64,000 bases of DNA from Verrucomicrobiaceae bacterium (lineage in GTDB: Bacteria; Pseudomonadota; Gammaproteobacteria; Pseudomonadales; CAMLJR01): positions 124,001 to 188,000 of the forward strand of contig JAQGNY010000005.1 of the NCBI GenBank assembly GCA_028293825.1. The letters are read 5' to 3'. Position 1 is the stretch's first letter. Each line of letters starts with the position of its first letter. The notes under the pieces were generated by a model that saw only the letters and a list, made by a program, of their open reading frames with translations, ran no database searches and was not told where the DNA came from. The translations under genes and the position numbers were made by a program. Positions 1 through 8,762 of this stretch are shown here, in pieces.

Positions 1-1097
1 ACAAAGGCCAGACGCTCCGTATCGGGTTGATACAGCACTACATCGGTTTGTGTTTTTTCGCAGCGATAAGCGAGGCCTTTGAAGCTGATCGCACGCGTAA
101 TTATACGGCCGTCAACTTCCGGCAATGCGACCTGCATGGCGATGTCGCGTGGATTTAATCCCTGCGTATCGTCCTGCCAACTTTCGCGGTCGCCGCCGCT
201 TAAAATAATTTGAAATACCGGTGCATTGCCGGCGAGGGGTGCGTGCGTATTTCCATTACTTTCAGTTTCATTAATCGAGGCGACGCAGAACGCGGTGGTA
301 TTTAATACCAGTGCGACGGCGTGATCCGCACACAACTGCTGCAAGGTTTGCATGCACAGCGGATCTTTCAGCGACGTCAATGCAATCGGCAGCGGATTCA
401 GATATTGTTTTTGTAACTCGGTGCAGAGCGCATCGAATACCAGCGTATTGCCGGCCTGCAAATGCGCGCGATAAAAAATAATGGCAACGGTTGCCTGCTC
501 GGCACGCCATTCTTTTTTCCAGTCGTCGATGGTGGCGATGCCATGGGCCGGATGATAAATCGCGATATCCGGCAACGGCTTTGGCGGAAAAATTAAATCG
601 TCGCGCTGAAAAAATTGCTGACCGATAAAATTAAAAAATTGCTGCGCATTGTCGGCACCGCCTTCGCGCAGATAACGCCAAAGCTCGTGGCATTGTGCCG
701 GTGCTGCGGTGCTTTTATTGATGAGGTTGGCGTCTTCACTGCGATCGCCGGAAAACATCACCAGCGTTTTTTTATGCGCGTGTGCCAGTTGAATTAATTG
801 TTCGGTGCCGTACGGCCAATACGATTCGCCGCCGAGGTGATCGACGATAATCACACGTGCGTGTTGCAGCACTTCGTCGAGGTACATATCGATGCTGGCG
901 GCTTGGCGCAAATACAATAAGTTGCACAGGCGCACGCTGGGAAAATCAGCCGGTAATTTTGCATGCGCCGCCGCCAACAATGCGAGCGTGGTATCGGCGG
1001 CGCTGAGAATAATAATATCCGCTGGATCTTGTTCGATCCGAATCAATCCCGCCGTGTCGTCGGCGAGACCGCCCGGTCGCGTCGCCAGCAAATGCAT
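1..1097 (-). CDS. cobN: Cobaltochelatase subunit CobN, N-terminal part (runs off the left edge)
   Basis: Large subunit of the ATP-dependent aerobic cobaltochelatase (with CobS and CobT), which inserts cobalt into hydrogenobyrinate a,c-diamide. It is absent from the ORF track because it has no stop inside the window, but the minus frame is open from an ATG at 1097 to the edge, about 365 residues. The start MHLLATRPGG and the following IIILSAADTTLALLAAA are typical of CobN N-termini. The ATG overlaps the cobW stop by one base (TAATG), so translation is probably coupled. The catalytic C-terminal two thirds lie outside the window. cobS and cobT are not seen here. Confidence 0.93.
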   Translation of the reverse strand, partial: MHLLATRPGGLADDTAGLIRIEQDPADIIILSAADTTLALLAAAHAKLPADFPSVRLCNLLYLRQAASIDMYLDEVLQHARVIIVDHLGGESYWPYGTEQLIQLAHAHKKTLVMFSGDRSEDANLINKSTAAPAQCHELWRYLREGGADNAQQFFNFIGQQFFQRDDLIFPPKPLPDIAIYHPAHGIATIDDWKKEWRAEQATVAIIFYRAHLQAGNTLVFDALCTELQKQYLNPLPIALTSLKDPLCMQTLQQLCADHAVALVLNTTAFCVASINETESNGNTHAPLAGNAPVFQIILSGGDRESWQDDTQGLNPRDIAMQVALPEVDGRIITRAISFKGLAYRCEKTQTDVVLYQPDTERLAF

Positions 1098-2152
1098 TAG
1101 GCGGTCTCGGTCAGCGCCGTGTGCTGCAGCGCTTTTTGTAGAACGGCTTGATCGAGCTCCTGACCGATCAGCACGATATGCGTGCTCGGTGTTTCATCGC
1201 TGCGCCAGGCGCGATCGAAATAACTGTCGAAGCGACGACCGACGCCGTGCACGACCAAACGCCGTGGTTTATCCGCCAGTGCGACAAAGCCTTTGACGCG
1301 ATAAATCGTGTGCGCTTCGACCAGCTCGCGCAGCGTTGCCAGCAATTTATCTTTATCGACCAGCGGCAGCTCGACCACGACCGAATCGAATTCGTCGTGA
1401 TCGTGATCTTCTTCCAGATCGTGATGGCTGGTGCGCAAATGAATGTTGTCTTCGGACGCGCTGTTCAGGCCGAGCAGAATATTTAAATCGATCACGCCCT
1501 GATTGGCGCTGGTGATTTTTACCGACGCCGGAATTTCCTCGCGTACTAACACTTCGACTTGGGCGCGCTGCGCGGCATCGATCAAATCGGTTTTGGTCAG
1601 TATCACCAAATCGGCGGCGGATAATTGATCGGCGAACAATTCGTGCAGCGGCGATTCGTGATCGAGGTTCGGATCGGCGCGGCGCTGTTCGTCAACCGCT
1701 TCGGGGTTTTCGGCGAATTGGCCGTCGGCGGTGGCGGGTGCATCGACCACGGTAATGACGGCATCGACGGTAAACGCGCTTTTAATTTCCGGCCAGTTGA
1801 ATGCCTGCACTAACGGTTTCGGTAAGGCGAGGCCGGACGTTTCAATCAACAGATGATCGATTTCATGGCGGCGTTCGGCCAGTTTTTGCATCACCGGGAA
1901 AAACTCTTCCTGCACGGTGCAGCACAGGCAGCCATTGGCGAGTTCGTAGAGTTTGCCTTCGGTCTCCTGTTCTTCGCAGCCGATGTCGCAGCCTTTTAAT
2001 ATTTCGCGATCGATGCCGAGTTCGCCGAATTCATTGATGATGACGGCGATGCGCAGTCCCTGGTTGTTGGCCAGAATGTGGCGCAGCAATGTGGTTTTAC
2101 CGCTGCCTAAAAAACCGGTGACGATGGTGGCGGGGATTTTTCCAGTCTTCAT
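1097..2152 (-). CDS. cobW: CobW-family GTPase / metallochaperone (COG0523)
   Basis: G3E-family P-loop GTPase of 351 residues, thought to deliver cobalt (or a related metal) to the B12 pathway. Visible features are the Walker A motif GFLGSGKTT near residue 13, the family CxCC metal motif as NGCLCCTV near residue 75, the guanine-specificity element TKTD, and a His/Asp-rich stretch (HHDLEEDHDHDEFD) before the C-terminal CobW_C domain. Length is normal for the family. It sits between the DUF1636 gene and cobN in the riboswitch-led operon, which supports a cobalt role over the zinc role of other COG0523 members. The identity of the bound metal is inferred. Confidence 0.93.
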   Translation of the reverse strand: MKTGKIPATIVTGFLGSGKTTLLRHILANNQGLRIAVIINEFGELGIDREILKGCDIGCEEQETEGKLYELANGCLCCTVQEEFFPVMQKLAERRHEIDHLLIETSGLALPKPLVQAFNWPEIKSAFTVDAVITVVDAPATADGQFAENPEAVDEQRRADPNLDHESPLHELFADQLSAADLVILTKTDLIDAAQRAQVEVLVREEIPASVKITSANQGVIDLNILLGLNSASEDNIHLRTSHHDLEEDHDHDEFDSVVVELPLVDKDKLLATLRELVEAHTIYRVKGFVALADKPRRLVVHGVGRRFDSYFDRAWRSDETPSTHIVLIGQELDQAVLQKALQHTALTETA

Positions 2153-2167
2153 CTATTTGTCCTCAAA

Positions 2168-2545
2168 TCACACATCCTCGAAGGGCGGCGTGCGCGCAAT
2201 AAAATGACCTTTGATTCCTTGCGGCCAAGTGCTGTAGGGCACCTGGCCGGTCTCGGATTGCTGGTATTTGCCGACGTAGTCGAGCAGTGTTGCGGCGCAT
2301 TCCGCCGTGGGTTCGAAATCGCCGATGACGTAATTAATTTTGCCGGGCGCGCGTAAATGCACGGTGCAATGGCGCGTGCACGACATCAGGCAGCGCGTTG
2401 CTGTTACTCGAATATCCTGATGCGATTCGCGCGCGAGCTGGTGCTGAATCTGTTCGAGAAAAATCGCGCCGCCATCGCGGCCGTCGTGAGTGCGGCTCGC
2501 GGTGTTGTAACGGCAGGTTTCGCATACGTATACGGTGGTGATCAT
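2168..2545 (-). CDS. DUF1636 family metal-binding protein
   Basis: Soluble protein of 125 residues with an N-terminal YVCETCRY motif and a second cluster, RCLMSCTRHC, in a layout resembling thioredoxin-like [2Fe-2S] ferredoxins. DUF1636 genes are commonly found next to cobW in aerobic cobalamin clusters. Here the gene lies 15 bp upstream of cobW and downstream of cbtA. A role in redox or metal handling during cobalt insertion is plausible but unproven. The four or five cysteines suggest an Fe-S or other metal site. Confidence 0.85.
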   Translation of the reverse strand: MITTVYVCETCRYNTASRTHDGRDGGAIFLEQIQHQLARESHQDIRVTATRCLMSCTRHCTVHLRAPGKINYVIGDFEPTAECAATLLDYVGKYQQSETGQVPYSTWPQGIKGHFIARTPPFEDV

Positions 2546-2591
2546 GCTGAAACCCGATGACGGTCGCTATTGAATTAGCCGACCGATTTAA

Positions 2592-3374
2592 TTAGCTGGC
2601 AAACGGTTGTTGGCGGGAAAATTTTTGCGATGCCAGCGCGGAAATGGCGCCGAGCAATAACCAGAATGCCGCATTGCAAACCGTCGTCGCCACGCGGAAA
2701 TGCGTTTGCAGAGTCTCGGGCGCAAGGCTCGCTTCGGTGGCCAGGTGCGGCGCGCCGATTACATGCGGAGCCACTAATACCGCGACGCCAGCTGCGCGCA
2801 ACAGCCAGTTTTTCTGCGCGAATAACAGCCCCAGGCCAATTGCGGTGGCGATGGCGGTGCCGACCCACCATTGTTGGCGCGCGGCTAAGGCGGCGGCTTC
2901 GGTGCCGGGCAATTCCGGCGGCAGGCCGAGACCCGGTGCGGCGAAAAATACCGCAAATCCCGCCAGTCCGAATAACAGCCCCTGCCCGATACCGCGTGGG
3001 CGCTGCCACAGCGTGTAAATGCCGACCAATACCAGCGCGTAGCCAACGCCCATCACGATATTGCTGACCAGCGTGAACGAGATGCGCTGCCAGCCGTTGT
3101 CCGGCTTCCATTCGTCGGCATCGTGATGATGCTCGTGCGCATTTTCAGGCTCGTGTTCGACGTTCGCCATAACGCCGTGTTCGTCGGCGTGCTCATGGCT
3201 GTGTTCGTGTGCTTCGTCGTTATGCGTGTGCGCGACAGGCGCGGCTTCGGCGGCATCTTCGTAGGTTTCGGCTTGCAATATCAGCGGTGAAATCCACACC
3301 AGTTGCGCCACCGTTAACACGAGCGCGGCGAACAAACCGGCAATTCCCGCCGACAGCAAAGTTTCACGAAGCAT
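2592..3374 (-). CDS. cbtA: CbtA family cobalt transporter
   Basis: Predicted inner-membrane cobalt transporter of 260 residues. One TM segment near the N-terminus (AGLFAALVLTVAQLVWI) is followed by a long His/Glu/Asp-rich loop (HTHNDEAHEHSHEHADEH, later HEHHHD) and then about four further hydrophobic segments. The family normally has five TMs and works with the one-TM CbtB. The His-rich loop is a plausible cobalt-binding site. It lies downstream of cbtB, from which a strong hairpin separates it, and upstream of the DUF1636 gene. No strong ribosome-binding site is visible before the chosen ATG. Confidence 0.9.
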   Translation of the reverse strand: MLRETLLSAGIAGLFAALVLTVAQLVWISPLILQAETYEDAAEAAPVAHTHNDEAHEHSHEHADEHGVMANVEHEPENAHEHHHDADEWKPDNGWQRISFTLVSNIVMGVGYALVLVGIYTLWQRPRGIGQGLLFGLAGFAVFFAAPGLGLPPELPGTEAAALAARQQWWVGTAIATAIGLGLLFAQKNWLLRAAGVAVLVAPHVIGAPHLATEASLAPETLQTHFRVATTVCNAAFWLLLGAISALASQKFSRQQPFAS

Positions 3375-3410
3375 GTTGGGTTATCCGTATTTCAGAAATA
3401 AACAAAACAA

Positions 3411-3439
3411 AAAACCCGGCGCGCAACGGGCCGGGTTTT
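3411..3439 (-). terminator. Intrinsic terminator or attenuator between cbtB and cbtA
   Basis: On the minus strand a perfect 10-bp stem (AAAACCCGGC / GCCGGGTTTT) with a 9-nt loop is followed by a T-rich run (TTGTTTTG). It has the form of a Rho-independent terminator placed inside the operon, so it may lower cbtA and downstream expression relative to cbtB. Confidence 0.8.
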
Positions 3440-3451
3440 GAGTTCAACCAA

Positions 3452-3637
3452 TCAATGGCAGGGAAACGCGGCGCTGTGGCGGGTGTCGTGCGCAGCGTTG
3501 TGCACGGCCGGCAGCGGCGCAAAGCCGACTAAAAACAGCAGTGCCGAACCGAGCAGCATGGCGGCGCCGCCGGCTGCCAAACGGCGCGAGCCCGCTGCGG
3601 AGGTGGAAGTGGTTTGCGAAATAGTTTGAGTGGCCAT
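3452..3637 (-). CDS. cbtB: CbtB family cobalt transporter subunit
   Basis: Small membrane protein of 61 residues. One TM segment (GGAAMLLGSALLFLVGFAPL) is followed by the characteristic C-terminal metal-binding tail ending HDTRHSAAFPCH. I start it at the internal ATG (MATQTISQ) because GGGAGA stands at the right distance; the longer ORF-track start lacks a site. It is the first gene after the cobalamin riboswitch and the partner of cbtA. It probably forms a cobalt uptake unit repressed when B12 is plentiful. Confidence 0.92.
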   Translation of the reverse strand: MATQTISQTTSTSAAGSRRLAAGGAAMLLGSALLFLVGFAPLPAVHNAAHDTRHSAAFPCH

Positions 3638-3775
3638 GGAGTGATCTCCCGTCGCTAAAAGTGAACCGGCAAATGCCAAATCGAATTAGGCGCGGGACAA
3701 ACAATAAATAGAGAGGGTGGGCATCGACCCAACACACCAGCCCGCATCCGCCCCACGCGGATCAGTACTTTTTGT

Positions 3776-3981
3776 TCAGGCCGGTCTCCGGGCTTGCGAG
3801 CGGAAGTGTTCATTCCAGAGCACCCCGCCTTCCCGCCGAATTTCATCGCGGCAGTGGCATATGGGGTGTTCAAACTCGATTACCGTTGCGAGGGCAGCGC
3901 CGGACTAGCTGCAGAAACTGTGCTGCGGAGCGCACCGGCTTCCCGTTTCACCCCGCCGACGACTGTCGTTGGGGCACCTGA
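3776..3981 (-). promoter_or_regulatory. Cobalamin riboswitch upstream of cbtB
   Basis: Read on the minus strand, the conserved elements occur in order: GGGTGAAACGGGAAGCCGGTG, then GCTGCCCTCGCAACGGTAA, GCCACTG, GGGAAGGC, and the B12 box AAGCCCGGAGACCGGCCTG. This matches the RF00174 class. It lies about 140 nt upstream of the cbtB ATG and probably turns off the cbtBA-DUF1636-cobWN operon when adenosylcobalamin is bound. Confidence 0.96.
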
Positions 3982-4150
3982 AGTGCAGCCATCATAAAGA
4001 GGCGAGCGGGGCGCGGTCAAACGACGCGATGCCGATAACGGATCGAATAACAAATCCAGCGCGACCGACTGCGCGAATTTGCCGGTTGGCAGCGCGCTGT
4101 CGAGCCGATAAATTGCAGGCTCCGCCATCCCATAAAACGAAGAGACTGCC

Positions 4151-4432
4151 ATGCCCCACGTTTTAATTATTCATGAAGTCGAAGATTATTCAGCGTGGAA
4201 AATAATTTTCGACAATGCAGCCGGCATTAGAGAAGCCGCTGGCGAGCGTTCATACCAAGTGCTGAAGTACGAAGCCGACGCCAATAAAATCGTGCACTTC
4301 TCGGTATGGACCTCGCTTGCCAATGCGAAGCAATTTTTCGAATCCGCCGAATTGATTCAAATTAGAAAAGACGCAGGCGTTAAAGCGCCTGAATTTATTT
4401 ATCTGGAGCAGCTCGAGGCGGGTGCGCTTTAA
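4151..4432 (+). CDS. Small dimeric alpha-beta barrel (ABM-like) protein
   Basis: 93-residue soluble protein with the feel of the antibiotic-biosynthesis-monooxygenase/cyclase ferredoxin-like fold: VLIIHEVEDYSAWKIIFDNA at the start and HFSVWTSLANAKQFFES in the middle. Members often act as small monooxygenases or have no known substrate. An AAGAGA site precedes the ATG. It is followed by a VOC protein in the same direction, a common pairing of small detoxification-type proteins. No specific substrate can be assigned. Confidence 0.65.
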   Translation: MPHVLIIHEVEDYSAWKIIFDNAAGIREAAGERSYQVLKYEADANKIVHFSVWTSLANAKQFFESAELIQIRKDAGVKAPEFIYLEQLEAGAL

Positions 4433-4488
4433 TGGTTTGAGTCGTTATCGCGCAATGCTGAATTTGTTGCCGTGGTAGGAAATATTTT

Positions 4489-4896
4489 ATGGCTGAGATT
4501 CTGATTAATATCGATGTTGGCGGTATCGACAGCGCCATTAATTTCTATACAGCGGCACTCGGTCTGCAACTCGGACGCCGCCTATTCGACGGCACCGTGG
4601 CGGAAATGCTCGGTGCTTCATCGAAAATATATTTGTTGCTGAAGAGTGCCGGCTCACTGCCCAGTGCGGAAGTAATCGAATCTAGAAATTACCACCGTCA
4701 TTGGACGCCGGTACATATCAACTTTGTCGTCGAAGATATCGACGCCGCCATTAAGCAGGCGCAAGCGGCTGGCGCAAAACTCGAAAGCGAGCCGCAGTCT
4801 TTTGCGTGGGAAAAATTGGCGACGTTGAGCGATCCCTTCGGCCACGGCCTTTGCTTGGTGCAATGGTTGGGCGCTGGTTACGATGAAATTGCGTAG
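4489..4896 (+). CDS. VOC-superfamily (glyoxalase/bleomycin resistance-like) protein
   Basis: 135 residues with a vicinal-oxygen-chelate fold pattern: ILINIDVGGIDSAINFYTAALGLQLGRRLF at the N-terminus, and VEDIDAAIKQAQAAGAKL and DPFGHGLCLVQW at the C-terminus. The paired beta-alpha-beta modules and the DPFGH ending fit the glyoxalase/dioxygenase superfamily. The metal ligand set is incomplete to the eye, so catalysis cannot be claimed. It lies 56 bp after the ABM-like gene. Confidence 0.8.
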   Translation: MAEILINIDVGGIDSAINFYTAALGLQLGRRLFDGTVAEMLGASSKIYLLLKSAGSLPSAEVIESRNYHRHWTPVHINFVVEDIDAAIKQAQAAGAKLESEPQSFAWEKLATLSDPFGHGLCLVQWLGAGYDEIA

Positions 4897-4959
4897 CGGC
4901 TACAGCATCGCTAATAAAGTTGCTGTTTAAAAGCTGCAAACTAAAAAGTGGAGCGTCGT

Positions 4960-5271
4960 ATGAGCGAATCGAAAACGTACCGCACGTTCAATGAATTTTA
5001 TTCGTTCTATTTGAGTGAGCATGCCAACACAGTTTCGCGCCGACTTCATTTTATCGGCACCAGCATCGTGGTTTTCTTAGTCGTTACCGCGTTTGTGATG
5101 CATATCTATTGGCTTATCGCTGTGGCCTTTGTGCAAGCATATGCATTCGCGTGGATCGGACATTTTTTCTTCGAGCACAATAAGCCCGCGACGTTTAACT
5201 ATCCGCTGTTCAGTTTATTGGGCGATTGGCGTATGTGGTGGGAAGTGTTAACGGGGAAAGTACGGCTTTAA
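4960..5271 (+). CDS. Mpo1-like / DUF962 membrane protein
   Basis: 103-residue protein with the DUF962 signature: TFNEFYSFYLSEHANTVSRRLHFIGT, two TM segments, then WIGHFFFEHNKPATFNYPLFSLLGDWRMWW. Yeast Mpo1 of this family is an Fe(II)-dependent dioxygenase in fatty-acid alpha-oxidation, and the conserved His residues (SEH, LHFIGT, GHFFFEHNKP) are present. I start at the second methionine because GGAG stands 7 nt upstream; the ORF-track start would lie within that site. It converges on the end of the cob operon with only 2 bp between. Confidence 0.85.
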   Translation: MSESKTYRTFNEFYSFYLSEHANTVSRRLHFIGTSIVVFLVVTAFVMHIYWLIAVAFVQAYAFAWIGHFFFEHNKPATFNYPLFSLLGDWRMWWEVLTGKVRL

Positions 5272-5273
5272 TT

Positions 5274-5558
5274 TTAAGACGATTTAATCGCGCGTCGAAT
5301 ATCGCGACTATTCAAATGAAATGCAGTTTTCAGATCAATTTTCTTACGTTCGATTTTTTCAGTCGCAGTACGTTGAAATAAAATTATTTCCTGTTCGAAA
5401 TACGCCAAACAATTTTCCGGCGTCGGCTCGAATCCCAGCAGCGTTCGAAACGCCCGCCGATGCACCACACATAACCCTTCATGCCCTGCCGGCCGAAACG
5501 CCAGCGATTCGATGTCCTCTCGCCAAAAGCACGCCGTTTTTTGTTCGTTGGCGCTCAT
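5274..5558 (-). CDS. Unrecognised 94-residue protein, last gene of the cobL-cobM operon
   Basis: I do not recognise this protein. It is soluble, rich in charged residues, and contains VVHRRAFRTLLGFEP, YFEQEIILFQRTATEKIERKK and a C-terminal FHLNSRDIRRAI, with three cysteines. Its ATG overlaps the cobM stop (ATGA), like the other junctions upstream, so it is very likely made together with CobM. This suggests an accessory role in the pathway or a passenger gene, with nothing in the sequence to decide. Confidence 0.75.
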   Translation of the reverse strand: MSANEQKTACFWREDIESLAFRPAGHEGLCVVHRRAFRTLLGFEPTPENCLAYFEQEIILFQRTATEKIERKKIDLKTAFHLNSRDIRRAIKSS

Positions 5559-6289
5559 GTGTTTTTATCGAAGCGATATAATTTCGAATCCGAGAAATCA
5601 TTGGCGGTTAACACTTCGCCCACCACGATTAACGCGGTGCGCTGAAAACCTTTCGCTAACACTTTCGCTTCGATATCCGCGAGCGTGCCGAGTGCGTAAT
5701 CCTGATCGGGCCAACTGGCGCGATGCACCACGGCGACCGGGCAATCGGCGCCGTAATGCGGCAAAAGCTCTTCGACTATATTGTGCAAATGCGGAATGCC
5801 GAGATGAATCGCCATGGTCGCGCGATGGCGGGCGAGATCGTGTAATTGTTCGCCGGCCGGCATGGTGGTTTTGCTGGCGTGGCGCGTGAGAATGACTGTT
5901 TGCGAAATATCCGGCAGCGTTAGTTCAATACCAAGCAATGCAGCGCTGGCAGCGGTGGCGGTGACGCCTGGAATAATTTCGTACGGAATATTTAATACAC
6001 GCAGCCGACGAATTTGCTCGCCGATGGCGCCGTACAAGGACGGATCGCCCGAGTGCACACGCGCAACGTCTTGATTTTTTTTATGTGCGGTTTCGATCAG
6101 CGCGATAATTTCATCGAGCGTTAAATCGGCGCTGTTGACGACTATCTCGGCGGTGTTGCCTTCAAGCAACGCGACCGGGACCAGCGAGCCCGCGTACAGA
6201 ATCGTCGCACAGCTGCGAATTAAACGTTGGCCGCGCACGGTAATTAATTCCGGATCGCCCGGGCCGGCGCCAATAAAATAAACCGTCAT
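5555..6289 (-). CDS. cobM: Precorrin-4 C11-methyltransferase
   Basis: SAM-dependent methyltransferase of 244 residues that methylates C11 of precorrin-4 to give precorrin-5. It shows the uroporphyrin-III methyltransferase fold signatures [22 protein letters not shown] at the start, HSGDPSLYGAI near residue 80, and PGVTATAASAALLG near residue 105. The length is normal. Both ends overlap neighbours by 4 bp (ATGA), with cobE upstream and the 94-residue gene downstream. Confidence 0.96.
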   Translation of the reverse strand: MTVYFIGAGPGDPELITVRGQRLIRSCATILYAGSLVPVALLEGNTAEIVVNSADLTLDEIIALIETAHKKNQDVARVHSGDPSLYGAIGEQIRRLRVLNIPYEIIPGVTATAASAALLGIELTLPDISQTVILTRHASKTTMPAGEQLHDLARHRATMAIHLGIPHLHNIVEELLPHYGADCPVAVVHRASWPDQDYALGTLADIEAKVLAKGFQRTALIVVGEVLTANDFSDSKLYRFDKNT

Positions 6290-6720
6290 GCCGGATCTCG
6301 CTTAACAGATAAATTAATACGCGCGACCGCGCAGGTGGCATCGGAATTTTTTAATTTATTGACGATTAATTTCGGCAGTTCGCCGCGTGTATCTGCCAAT
6401 GCCAGTGCCAACGCCAGCGCGCTGGCTTCGGCGACGCTTTGCGTGCCCGTGGTTTCCAATACATTGGCGGAAGGATCGCTGACCCGGTTGGAAAAAGTAT
6501 TTAAATGTTCCGCGGGGAAAAACGACAGCGGAATGGTCAAGCTCTGCGCCAATTCCAATAAACCGGCTTCGTCTTTTTTTGTATCGATACTAGCGAGCCC
6601 TTCGATCTGTTCGATGGTTATGCCGCATGCGCTTAACGCTTGTTGCAGCACTTTGCGCAAGGATTTTTCTGGGCAGTCGCGACGACAACCGATGCCGACA
6701 AAATAAGTGGCTGTGCTCAT
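6286..6720 (-). CDS. cobE: CobE / CbiG C-terminal domain protein
   Basis: 144 residues matching the CbiG C-terminal domain: VGIGCRRDCPEKSLRKVLQQAL, the GLASIDTKKDEAGLLELA block and PLSFFPAEHL. In anaerobic organisms this is the C-terminal part of CbiG; in Pseudomonas-like aerobic clusters it stands alone as CobE, as here. The remaining CbiG portion is fused to CobJ at 14.1 kb, so the CbiG polypeptide is split over two operons. ATGA overlaps join it to cobK and cobM. Confidence 0.9.
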   Translation of the reverse strand: MSTATYFVGIGCRRDCPEKSLRKVLQQALSACGITIEQIEGLASIDTKKDEAGLLELAQSLTIPLSFFPAEHLNTFSNRVSDPSANVLETTGTQSVAEASALALALALADTRGELPKLIVNKLKNSDATCAVARINLSVKRDPA

Positions 6721-7460
6721 CGTGAATCCTCGTGCAGTGCGGCAATTAATTCGTCGCTGGAATTAAATTCGCGGGTCGCGAGCGGCAGCGCCGGGCGCTT
6801 CAAAATCAATACCGGTAATTGGCGCGCGCGTGCGATTTGCAATTTCGGTTCGGTGGCAACGCTGCCGCTATTTTTACTAATTAAAATATCGAAATTATTA
6901 GTCGCGAATAAGTCGCGCTCGCCGTCGAGCGTAAATGGCCCGCGCGCGCCAATCACGGTTGCACGCGCATTGCCGGGTTCGGCGTCGAGACAGCGAATGG
7001 TCCAATGCTGGGTCGGTGGAATTTCATCGAGATGCGTCAGCGGTTCGCGGCCCAGCGTAAAAAAAGGGCGTTTAAAGTCGGCGAGCGCCGCGATAATTTC
7101 CGACCAGTTTTCAACATCGCGCCAATCGTCATCGGCTTGCGGCTGCCAATCGGCTCTGCGCAATGCCCAATACGGAGTTTGCGTTTGCTGCGCGGCGTCT
7201 GCTGCATTCGCGCTGATTTGCGCGGCATAGGGATGCGTGGCGTCGAGCAGCAATTCGATATTTCCCGCGCGGATAAATTCAGCTAATCCCACGGCGCCAC
7301 CAAAACCGCCGACGCGCACCGTGCAAGTTAAATCGTCGGGGACTTTGCCGAGTCCGGCGAGACTGTAAATATCCAATGATGTGAGCTGGCGCGCGATGCT
7401 CAATGCTTCGCGCGTGCCGCCCAACAACAAAACACGTTTGCGCCGATGGCTTTTACTCAT
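6717..7460 (-). CDS. cobK: Precorrin-6A reductase
   Basis: NADPH-dependent reductase of precorrin-6A, 247 residues from the ATG at 7460. The N-terminal nucleotide-binding motif is [17 protein letters not shown], followed by [21 protein letters not shown] and DILISKNSG, all typical of CobK/CbiJ. I use the inner start (MSKSHRRKR) because it gives an 8-bp overlap with cbiD and a conventional N-terminus; the ORF-track start adds 14 residues inside cbiD. It is coupled to cobE downstream. Confidence 0.95.
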   Translation of the reverse strand: MSKSHRRKRVLLLGGTREALSIARQLTSLDIYSLAGLGKVPDDLTCTVRVGGFGGAVGLAEFIRAGNIELLLDATHPYAAQISANAADAAQQTQTPYWALRRADWQPQADDDWRDVENWSEIIAALADFKRPFFTLGREPLTHLDEIPPTQHWTIRCLDAEPGNARATVIGARGPFTLDGERDLFATNNFDILISKNSGSVATEPKLQIARARQLPVLILKRPALPLATREFNSSDELIAALHEDSR

Positions 7461-8628
7461 CGTGAAAGCGCCGCTTGTTGGTGGTTTCAAATGCTTCGCC
7501 AACGATATTGCCGACGCGATCGATGGCGAATACTTCGATACTCACTTCCGTCGGCACAATGCTGCGCGCGAAATTTAATGCGTGCGTACAAACGGCATTG
7601 CCGAGCGCGATATTTTCCGCGCTGGCCAATGCGAGTGCCTGCTGGCTGGTATTGGCCGCGCGTATCGCATTTTGCAATTTGTCGTGGGCGCCAAGTTGCG
7701 CCGCCCACGTTGCGAGTTGCGGCAAATCGATGCTCGAATTGCGGCTGTGCAAATCCATATTGCCGGCGGCCAGTTTGCTGATTTTGCCGAAGCCACCGCA
7801 CAGGCTGAGTTTTGTCACCGGTGCCTTGCGTAAATGTTTGAGCACGGCGCCGACGAAATCGCCCATTTCGATCAATTGCGTTTCGGTTAATTGGTAACGC
7901 GCGCGCATCGCATCTTCGCTGGCGTTGCCGGTACAGGCGGCGATATGTGAAAAACCATTGGCGCGCGCGACGTCGATGCCCTGATGGATCGATGCGATAT
8001 AGGCCGAGCATGAAAACGGTCGCACGATGCCGGTGGTGCCGAGGATCGATAATCCACCGAGAATTCCCAGCCGCGCGTTCATGGTTTTCTTCGCGAGTTC
8101 TGCGCCGTTCTCAATGCCGATGGTGACGTCGAAACCGCCGGCGTAATTAAATTGCGCGGCCAATTGCGTCAGATGCGTTGTCATCATTTGCCGTGGCACC
8201 GGATTGATTGCCGGCTCGCCGACCGGCAATGTCAAACCGGGCAATGTCACCGTGCCGACGCCGGGACCGGCAAAAAAGCGCACGCCCACATCTTTGGTTA
8301 AACGTACCCGCGCAAATACGATGGCACCGTGGGTGACATCGGGATCGTCGCCGGCATCTTTAATTGTGCCGGCTTCGGCGCCACTTTCTTCATCGCTGTC
8401 TTTACTGCTTTCTTCGCTGCTTTTTTTACTAAAAGAAAACGCGCGACAAAATTCCAAACGCATCAATACCTGCTGACCTTTCGGCAGCACGATTTCCACG
8501 GCGTCGTCGGCTACACCGCTCAGCAAAAATTTCGCCGCAGCGAGACTGGTCGCGGTGGCGCAACTGCCGGTGGTATAGCCGCTGCGCAAGGGCGCGGGCT
8601 GTTCGGGTGTTTCGTCGCGCATGGTCAT
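7453..8628 (-). CDS. cbiD: Precorrin-5B / cobalt-precorrin-5B C1-methyltransferase CbiD
   Basis: 391-residue methyltransferase acting on C1 of the corrin precursor. It has the N-terminal [62 protein letters not shown] (in parts) and [18 protein letters not shown]. In a CobG/CobK aerobic pathway this step is often done by CobF; no cobF is seen, so CbiD probably serves here, as in Pseudomonas. A Ser/Glu/Asp/Lys-rich stretch of about 25 residues ([16 protein letters not shown]) is inserted between the second beta strand region and IKDAGDDPD. The upstream ribosome-binding site is weak. Confidence 0.95.
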   Translation of the reverse strand: MTMRDETPEQPAPLRSGYTTGSCATATSLAAAKFLLSGVADDAVEIVLPKGQQVLMRLEFCRAFSFSKKSSEESSKDSDEESGAEAGTIKDAGDDPDVTHGAIVFARVRLTKDVGVRFFAGPGVGTVTLPGLTLPVGEPAINPVPRQMMTTHLTQLAAQFNYAGGFDVTIGIENGAELAKKTMNARLGILGGLSILGTTGIVRPFSCSAYIASIHQGIDVARANGFSHIAACTGNASEDAMRARYQLTETQLIEMGDFVGAVLKHLRKAPVTKLSLCGGFGKISKLAAGNMDLHSRNSSIDLPQLATWAAQLGAHDKLQNAIRAANTSQQALALASAENIALGNAVCTHALNFARSIVPTEVSIEVFAIDRVGNIVGEAFETTNKRRFHDE

Positions 8629-8762
8629 GTCTGTTGATCGACGTCTCTCGATAATGGATGACGCGTTATCGCTGCATTGTGCCGATTTCGTACGGGCGCT
8701 GCTTACGCCTGTATTTTTTCATGACATTTCACAGCAGCGCACGGCAAGCGGCGCCCTTACGT

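Noticed and set aside
892-1296. Plus-strand ORFs across the cobN/cobW junction
   Set aside because: Shadows of cobN and cobW, which have clear family motifs and a TAATG junction on the minus strand.
3880-4152. Minus- and plus-strand ORFs within 3717-4166
   Set aside because: They lie over the cobalamin riboswitch, whose conserved RNA elements explain the sequence.
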